Assembly (NCBI GenBank): GCA_030220185.1
Contig: JASPKZ010001233.1
Location: 1,852,001-1,916,000, forward strand
Origin: Diploptera punctata
Lineage: Eukaryota; Arthropoda; Insecta; Blattodea; Blaberidae
DNA length: 64,000 bases
Direction of reading: 5' to 3'
Shown here piece after piece: positions 21,501 through 30,500 of this stretch. Position 1 is the stretch's first letter; every line of letters starts with the position of its first letter. The notes beneath the pieces were generated by a model. That model was not told the origin of the DNA, made no database searches, and saw nothing but the letters and a program-made list of their open reading frames with translations. The translations under genes and the position numbers were made by a program.

Positions 21501-24500
21501 ACATCCTACCAAGCTTTGTAACAGCGATATACAATAACTGTCTCAGGAGAGGTAATTTTCCCCAACAGTGGAAGAAAGCAAGATTAATTCCTATCATAAA
21601 GCCAGGAAAAGAATATTACCAGGAGGTTACTAAATTCCGTCCAATAAGCCTCCTAAACACAGGAGGAAAAGTACTGGAGAAGTTGTTAATAAACAGAATT
21701 ATGCATCATGTCAACTCAAAAGACCTAATGTCAGACAAACAGTTCGGTTTCACTCCTCAAACTAGCACGGTGGACGCAGCGATGACACTAAAAGAATACA
21801 TCGAGGAAAATCTAAAAGAAAATATGTATTTGGTGCTAGTAAGCTTGGATATCCAAGGAGCTTTGACTCGGCCTGGTGGCCGGGGATCATGAAAGCTCTG
21901 CGGGAATTCCAGTGCCCAAGGAACTTGTATAATCTTGCAAACAATTATTTTAACCAAAGAACAGCTACATTAGCAGTAAACAATGCTAAAGTAGACAAAA
22001 ATGTAACGAGAGGCTGCCCACAAGATCTTGCTGCGGTCCGGGGTTCTGGAACATCCAGTACAACTCCATACTTCGATTAGATTACACCGAACATACTAAA
22101 GTAATAGCATTTGCAGACGACCTGATAGTAATAACAAAGGGAAAATCAGTTCTCGAAGCTGAGAATTATGCAAATATTGAAATGAGAAAGATCACATCCT
22201 GGGCCCACAACAATAAATCCAAATTCAATGAATGCAAATCAAAACTATTCTAATAACAAGAAGAAACGAAGGGAAAACAAACAAATACATATATTTCTAA
22301 ATAATAAGCAGTTAGAACAGGTCGACCAGATTAAATATCTTGGCATAATAATCGACAAGAGATTTACGTTCAACCAGCATATCGAATATGTAGCAGAGAG
22401 ATGCAAAAAACTTATTAATGCTCTCTCGAAGACAGCAAAAATAAGCTGGGGTTTAAGTGACAAAGCCCTGTGCACAATTTATAACGGTGCAATTCTGCCA
22501 CTGTTATCGTACGCGGCACCAGTATGGATAAGTGCACTGGACAAGAAATATAATATCCGAAAGTTTAAACAGGTACAAAGATTGATCAGCATACGAATGG
22601 CAAAGGCATATCGCACTGCATCCTACGAAGCTCTCTGCATTCTGACGGGATTAACACCTATACATCTAAAAATACAAGAAATTTCGGCTATTCACCAAAT
22701 AAGAGGAAGTTCCAAATACGAAACTCTTAACGTTGATCAGACAGTTAGTTACAAAAACTGGACACATCCGGCAAAATTCATAAAAATCCAGGATACAAGA
22801 GAAAACAAAGAATACACTTATGAAATATACACAGATGGAAGCAGAAGCAATGATGGAGTTGGATCGGGAATAGTTATATTCAAAAAACATGTATTAACAA
22901 ACCAGCTGAAATTTAAGTTGTACGAAGAATGTTCAAATAACCAGGCTGAGCAACTTGCCATCATGAAAGCATTAGACACCTTAAAAGGACTTAACACCAG
23001 CGAAATACCGATTGACGAACGTAATGTGGCAATCTACACTGAGCAAGATCACGTTAGACTCCCTAAGGAACAGAAATAATCGCAACAATTTAATTGAAGA
23101 AATTAGGAATAAGCTGAAATCTCTAGAAGGCGACAATTGGACAGTGGAATTCAGCTGGGTCAAGGCACATGCTGGAATCTACGGCAACGAGATAGCGGAT
23201 CGCCTAGCGAAGCAAGCAGCGTGCAACGGCGGCCTACAAACGAGTTACGACAGGATTCCAGTAAGTGCTGTGAAGAAACACCTGACAACCATTAGTACAA
23301 AATAATATCGACTATAACTCCATCCCTATAACACGAGGCAAGCAGTTATTAAAAGAATACTATGAAACAATCTGGAATTTAATTTACACCAAATCAAATG
23401 ACGCCTTCCATACCAAAATGTTCATCCCCAACATACCCTATAGACTGTCCCTATCCCTATGGCCTAACTATATAACCACACAATTTCTCACCAACCATGG
23501 ACTATTTAAATCCTACCTACACAAAATGAACAAAACTGCTTCACCTTATTGCAACTGCCCAGAAAAATCACTGCAGACGGCCCACCATCTGATGACTGAA
23601 TGCAACATGTTCTCCAGAGATCGACCAGCTATACTACAAATTGCTACTCCGCCAAATATTCTGAAGTTCCACTTTAACACAGTCAACGTTGCAGAATTTC
23701 TTACGAGGATCTTCCGTCAACTACAAGAACAACTAGAACAATAATTGAACAATTGTAAAACTGTAAATATCCCGTGATATACCATTGGTGAAACACGGGT
23801 TGTAACATATATGTAAATAAAAAAAAAAAAAAAAACCATTAGTGAAGAAAAATGGGAAAGGGAATGGCAATCAACCACCAATGGGAATTTGACGAAATCG
23901 TTCTTCCCGAAAGTCAGCGACAGACTACAGACAAGAATCCAGATATCTCCCAATCTCACAACGCTGGTGACCGGACACGGGAATATAAACGCCTACTTCC
24001 ATCGCTTCAAGATAAAGGACAGTGCAGTGTGTGCATGCGGTGCTGGTGAGCAGACAGTGGACCATGTCATATATAACTGTATAGAATTTAAAAACGAAAG
24101 ACAAACTCTTATAAATTTTGTAAATAGAGGTAGTGAAAGGTGGCCCATAAATAAGAGTAAATTAGCTTTTAAGTATACTAAACAATTCACCAAATTCGCA
24201 AATAGCATAGACTTAAAAAAATTACAATAGAACATTACTTGGACAGTATACTTTAAGGAAATGTAAATCATAGTGATAGAACTAGATAATAAGTGTTAAG
24301 ATAAGAACATTATTTTAAGGAAGTGTAAATATTGATCATGACTTGTTAGGATTAGTCAGTGCTGTAAGTGTAAATAGGAACCTAATAGCCTAATTTTTTA
24401 GAACTTGTAAGGACAGTAAAATATTTTTCAATAGTAGATTACTCATAAAATGTTAGAATTAGTCCGTAACTTAAGTGTAAATAGGAGCTATATCTTCTTA

Positions 24501-27500
24501 CATTAGTAATGGATAGAATATTAACTTAGCGTGTAAATATAGATTATAGCTTGATAGGATTAGTCAATTTAAATGTAAACAGGAACCATATTTTGTTAGG
24601 AATAGTAATGAAGAATGCACTAATTTAACCCTTAACTTACAATGTATCTTATAAGAAACATTGATTTAATTTATTTGTTATAGTTTATTAAACAGTAAAA
24701 ATAAAACAAATTATCATACATTACCTAAGATTGTGTCAAATTACGTTAAAAATACAGTAATAACTTACTTTTACATGATTTTATTTTCTTTGCGGTCCGA
24801 AACACTTGAATGACGGGCACTAGAAAGTATTGTTTCGCCAATTTAAGGGTTAAGTAAGTGCTAATAGGAACAATATCAAGCAACTGTAAATATTAATCAT
24901 AACTTGTTAGTGCCAAGAGGAACCATAACTTGCTTAAGTATAATTAACAGAGAGCATTGTTTGAAATGCAAATAACAACCACAACGAAATAGAACAATTT
25001 AGCGTCACAATAACTCAAAATTATATTTTAAGGAATCGAAAATAGAAAAATATTTTTACACATTAGAACTAGTAAATAACACTATAAATGCATAGTCAGG
25101 AACATCAACACACATAAAATGATAGAGATATTGTAATATTGCTAAACCAAAGCATGTAGTACTGCAGAAAACTGTAGTGGAGCATGCTGTCATATGAAGA
25201 GTCTTATAATAAAAAAAAAAAAAAAATACATACATACATACATACATACATACATACATACATACATACATACGTACGAGGTGTGATCAATAAGTTTCCG
25301 GAATGAGGCCATAAACACAACACAACACTTCAAAGTTTCTATTCAGCACTGTAACCCTCGAAGTAGTCACCTTGGGAGTTGATACACTTGTCCCAGTGCT
25401 TCTGCCAATGCTGGAAGCACTTCTGGAAGTCATCTTCTTTAAATGTGTCCAATGCCTTCTGCGATTCGCGCTGGATGACATCAATGTCCTCAAAACGATG
25501 TCCTTGGAGCCGAATTTTTAATCGTGGGAACAGGAAAAAGTCTGCTGGAGCCAGATCTGGAGAATAGGCTGGATGGGGAACAGTACTCATCCTATTTTTG
25601 TCCAAAAACTGGCGGACAAAAATTGCTTTGTGTGCGGGCGCATTGTTGTGATGCAGGAACCAGTCACCAGTCCTCCATTTCTCTGGCCGTTTGCGTCGCA
25701 CACTCTCCCTCAATCTTTGCAACACTTGTTTGTAGTACACTTGATTCACTGTTTGACCCCGTGGTACAAATTCCTTATGCACAATTCCATTAATGTCAAA
25801 AAAAACAATCATCATTGACTTCACATTCGATCGAACTTGTCTGGCTTTCTTGGGGCGTGGAGGTGCAGGACTCTTCCATTGCGAAGACTGTTGTTTAGTT
25901 TCTGGATCGTAGCCATAAATCCATGTTTCATCACCAGTAATAACCTTTTCCATGAACCGTGGATCATTTTTAAGCTGTTCTTTAAGATCTGTGCAGGCAA
26001 TCACACGACTTTCCTTTTGGTCATTTGAAAGGAGGCGGGGCACGAACTTCGCAGCAATTCTTCGCATGTTCAAATCGTCTTTCAAAATGCTTTGAACACT
26101 TCCAAACGAGAGTGCTAGTGCATCAGACAGTTCTCGTATTGTAATGCGCCTATCATTTAATACCATTTGCCTCACTCGATCGATATTTTTATTGGTTTTG
26201 CTGGAAGTTGGTCGTCCCAGACGATTTTCATCCTTAACCGATGTCACGTCCCTTTTAAATTTCGAAAACCACTCAAATGCTTGAGATTTGCCCATTGCTT
26301 CCTCCCCATAAGCTGTTCTTAACATTTGATATGTTTCTGTTGCAGTGTTACCAAGTTTAAAGCAAAATTTGATTCATGTTCTTTGTTCCTCGTAATCCCA
26401 CATTGTTGCTACACAGAGAAATTGCCACATGCACAAAACACGTCTTCACTTCAGAGCTTCTACCAGCATACTGCAAGGTCAGAGAAGGTTGTGCGACCCC
26501 TCAAATTCATCACAAGGAAATTCTGAGTGTACAGCATGGGTGAAAATTAAAAACTCCTCAATGGCATAATTGTTTTGAAGCCATTCCGGAAACTTATTGA
26601 TCACACCTTGTACATACATACATACATACATACATACACACACACACCAAGACCATGTCTAAAAAAATTAGCTACCATTTTTAACTGCAAGGCATATAAA
26701 TCGAAGTCAGAATCTAGCAATGGCAACCCACTTATGGAGCAGATGGACACCTTGCAGGATTAACAGAGCAGAGTTGAGTGAGGCAGGATGCGGCGCGGAT
26801 GGCAAGTAGTGGGGGGATACCCAGTCTACCAATTCAGCAGTTGTATTACTTCCCTATAGCTTAAATGAGATATTTGGTGCTGGAATTTAGCACCTAATAC
26901 TCTTGTTACTGAGCTATCCAAGGCCTCCAATCTAAATACAAATTGAACCCAGGACCTTTTAGCTTTATACTCTGATGTTCTGTCACTGAGTTATCCAAAG
27001 TCACTGATCTAAACACAAATTCTTCAGATGCATTTCAATTCTTGAAAATGCCAACCCAGCATCGTGAGGCAATTGGGTAGCTACAATAACTAGCGGCTCC
27101 AGGTTGAGGAACCAGCTATAACGGCTGGGGGACTCGACATGCTAACCACATGTCACCCCTACACTGGCTGTTGATCATCTACCTCTGTGATAGACACATG
27201 TGAATGTGAAGGGCCAGCAGCCGGCTGGTAAAAGGGCAACCGCTGAAAAGTGGAAAGACCCTCAATCGGAAAATGCCAAAGGCTTGTGAAACATTGCTCG
27301 ACATAAACCGGCGTGAGCCAGATTGGTTTCTATCTATTAAATTTTATGATACTTTAGTGAATGGTGGCTTCTTATTGAAGGAGACTTTTAATGAGAATTT
27401 TATTATTAATTTATTCAAGAGAATGTTGACAAATTAAGAGCTTCAGAACATTTGAATACTACTACTACATTAATTTATAAAGCCTTCTCTCAATCTTTTT

Positions 27501-30500
27501 ATTATAAATTTAACATGAAGTTATATTCTTAGTTAAATGTGGGAAATAACGTTATGAGGTTCTTAATTCAATGAATGAATGAATGAGTCATATTCTTATC
27601 TTACCTCACCGATAAATAAATTTAGGCTTGGTAATCTATTAATAACCAATATGGAATTAAACACCCCAGATAGTAAAAACTCTGGAATTTATCAGATTAA
27701 TTGTAAAGACTGCAATAAAGTATGTATAGGAAAAACAAAAAGGAATTTAGACATTCACACAAGGGAATAGTTTAGAAATATTAAAAATGGTGAAATTGAA
27801 AAATCAGCTATTGCAGCACATAGTTTGTTGGAGAGTCATAAAATTGAAAAAGAAGCTAAACTTCTAAAACATTTGGAAAAACCTTTAGAATTGACAGTTT
27901 GGGAGAAGATATATATTCAAAAGAACAAATTTAAATCCATGAATTTTGAAATTCCCAAAGAACAGGACTTGATCTCAAAGTTCATCAAATCAACACCAGA
28001 TGGCAACATTATAGGTGAAGATTCCAAAGAAAATCCGGTAGTCATAATATCGGTTGAAAATTAAAGGGATGTCCTCTTGAAAACTGCATTTAAAAAAAAC
28101 ATGAAATATGAGGTAAGATAAGAATATGTTATGTAGATAGGAAATAACACTATGAGGTTTTTTAATATTGTTAATTTTTTCTTATTTCACTCACCTCATA
28201 CTTCATAATTCCTAGCAGACCCAGGGTTTCTTCACATCATTTGTGACATTCTCAATGCTGTGTCACGTTCACAACTGACGTCCAACGGCCTTCTATCCTG
28301 CAGACTGACCTCCGTGCCATCTGGTGGCCGACCGAAGAATTTCCAAATCAGTCCTCTCTCCTTATAACCGGGTATTTCAAAATTCATAGTTGTATTTTCA
28401 TTCTTGCATATGTAAAAAAAAAAAATTACATATGCAAGAATGAAAATACAACTATGAATTTTGAAGTACCCGTTATAAGGAGAGAGGACTGATTTGGAAA
28501 TTCTTCGGTCGGCCACCAGATGGCGCGGAGGTCAGTCTGCAGGATAGAAGGCCGTTGGACGTCAGTTGTGAACATGACACAGCATTGAGAATGTCACAAA
28601 TGATGTGAAGAAACCCTGGGTCTGCTAGGAATTATGAAGTATGAGGTGAGTGAAATAATAAAAAATAATCAAGATAAGAATATGACTAATTCATTCAATA
28701 AATTATATATTTGAAAAGAAAAATTATACTCTCAGACTTGTATAATTTTTCTCTTCAGATATAATTTATCCTTTAGTGAGAAGTGTTAAATTAATAATAA
28801 AAACAATGAAGTTATATACAATAAAACTTGTTTAATCCGGAATGTGAATAATGCCAATATGAACAAATGTATTAGTCCCGGCAAATTAATAGTAATTTTA
28901 TGTGTATTTATTTTGTATAAAACGGATTCTGTCCAACGCGGAAACAGAAGGATATTTCTACACAATTAATTTTAAAAATGTTTATAAGGCGGAAAGATAG
29001 AGAGAAATAAATTTGTTTCTACTTCATTGAATTCCCGTTAGGAGAATTAACAATGTGATGATTCATGCTACCGGGAGAAGTAGAGTTTCTACCTGTATCT
29101 GGCCTCACTGCACACCCGTTTTGCGAAATACAGGTTCGTTTAACAAATATTTGGCGTGTGACATCTGTCTTAGAAATAACCAGTGCACTGTAAAATCTTA
29201 AATTAGTTTAAGATCTGAGACCGATTGTGTATGTATCTTTCACAGATAGCGTTCTGAATATATGGAATAAAGATGGCTAAATAGTATGTGTCATTGTTAT
29301 TAAAACGATAAAGTGAAACTGATTAAAGTTAAAGACAACAAACTCTCAGTACGCGAAATAATGACTAAATTTAAATGTGGAAAAACCCAAGTTTATGAGA
29401 TTTTAAAACACAAAGAAAAAATAATGAATGAATGTATGTATGCAAGGAAATTGTCAAACGAAGAGGAAAGCAAAAAAAAAAATCCGGACTGATGCCTCAA
29501 GGTCAAGCTCTAGCTGTTGCTATATCCCTAGGGAATAACAATGTCGAGGCATCTTCAGGTTAATTGCAGACAGTTCTAAAAGACGACACAATGTAATGTG
29601 GAATGAAATTTGTGGGGAATGAAAGGTGTAGACAAAAGTATAGTTAGTGAGTGGAAACCGAAACTGCATACTTTAATTTCAGAATATGCGCCTAAGACAC
29701 ATTTTAACGCTGACGAAATATGTGACTGTTTTTTTGCACGTTAGTCAATGTCGCTCATACATACTATACTTCACTTTCCAATGGCAGCAGAACTACAATT
29801 AATCCAAGGTACATAAAAAAAAGACATACGGTGCTCTATAATCTAAGATTGGTTAATTTTTTAATATTTTTTTTAATGCGGAAAGTTGTCTAATGTGGAA
29901 AAAATAATTGATCCCATGCAGTTCCGCTTTGAACAAGTTTTACTGTATTAGTATCAGTGGCAAGTGCTTGTCGTAGACTAGGGAACACCACCCAGAAGCA
30001 CTCGCCACTGACGATGTCCTCCGCAGTTAAGAGAGAAACGTTTGGAAGAAATACCAGTTATAGACCATGGCCACATAGCCCGAAATCTTTTAATGTTATG
30101 ATTACTGGCCGTGAAAGCCTGCATTCCACAATGAAGTTATTTTTTTAATATAATAAATTTGGGAATTTTTAACATTGAGATTTTATTGATAAGAATCAAA
30201 TGAATCGTGAATTCTTCTTACCTCATACTTCTATGTTTTTTTAAACACAGCACTGCAGTATCGGCGATCATTGTCACCATGATCAGTTGTTTTCATGACT
30301 GTAAATCTTTTCTTTTGCCGATAATTATCCATACTGCCATCTGGTGTTCATCATTCTAAACAGAAAATGATTCCTTCAAAAGGACACCAGATGGCAGTTT
30401 GGATAATTATCGGCTAAAGAAAAAATTGACAGTCATGAAAACAGCTGATGATGGTGACAATACTGCAGTGCTGTGTTTAAAAAACATAGAAGTATGAGGT

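Larger units (their letters stand above)
19222..25226 (+). mobile_element. R1-clade non-LTR retrotransposon in an (ACAT)n microsatellite
   Basis: Order: gag-like ORF1 with zinc knuckles, APE endonuclease, reverse transcriptase, RNase H-like region, CCHC C-terminus, about 1 kb 3' region and an A-tail (25209-25226). ORF1 is 5'-truncated at the microsatellite. Flanking (ACAT)n on both sides matches the target class reported for Waldo-type R1 elements. ORF2 has several frameshifts, and a LINE (23297-23834) and a MITE (24630-24852) are nested in it, so it is inactive. Confidence 0.85.
27535..28695 (+). mobile_element. Penelope-like element with GIY-YIG end, hit by a second hairpin
   Basis: Left: tail with GGGAAATAACGTTATGAGG and a short inverted arm (GAGTCATATTCTTATCTTAC). 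Then a plus-strand PLE C-terminus (27600-28064), GAGGTAAGATAAGAATATG, and, after the nested hairpin 28129-28670, ACTAATTCATTCA, which pairs with the left arm. It is thus also a fold-back with its left arm almost deleted. Confidence 0.75.
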
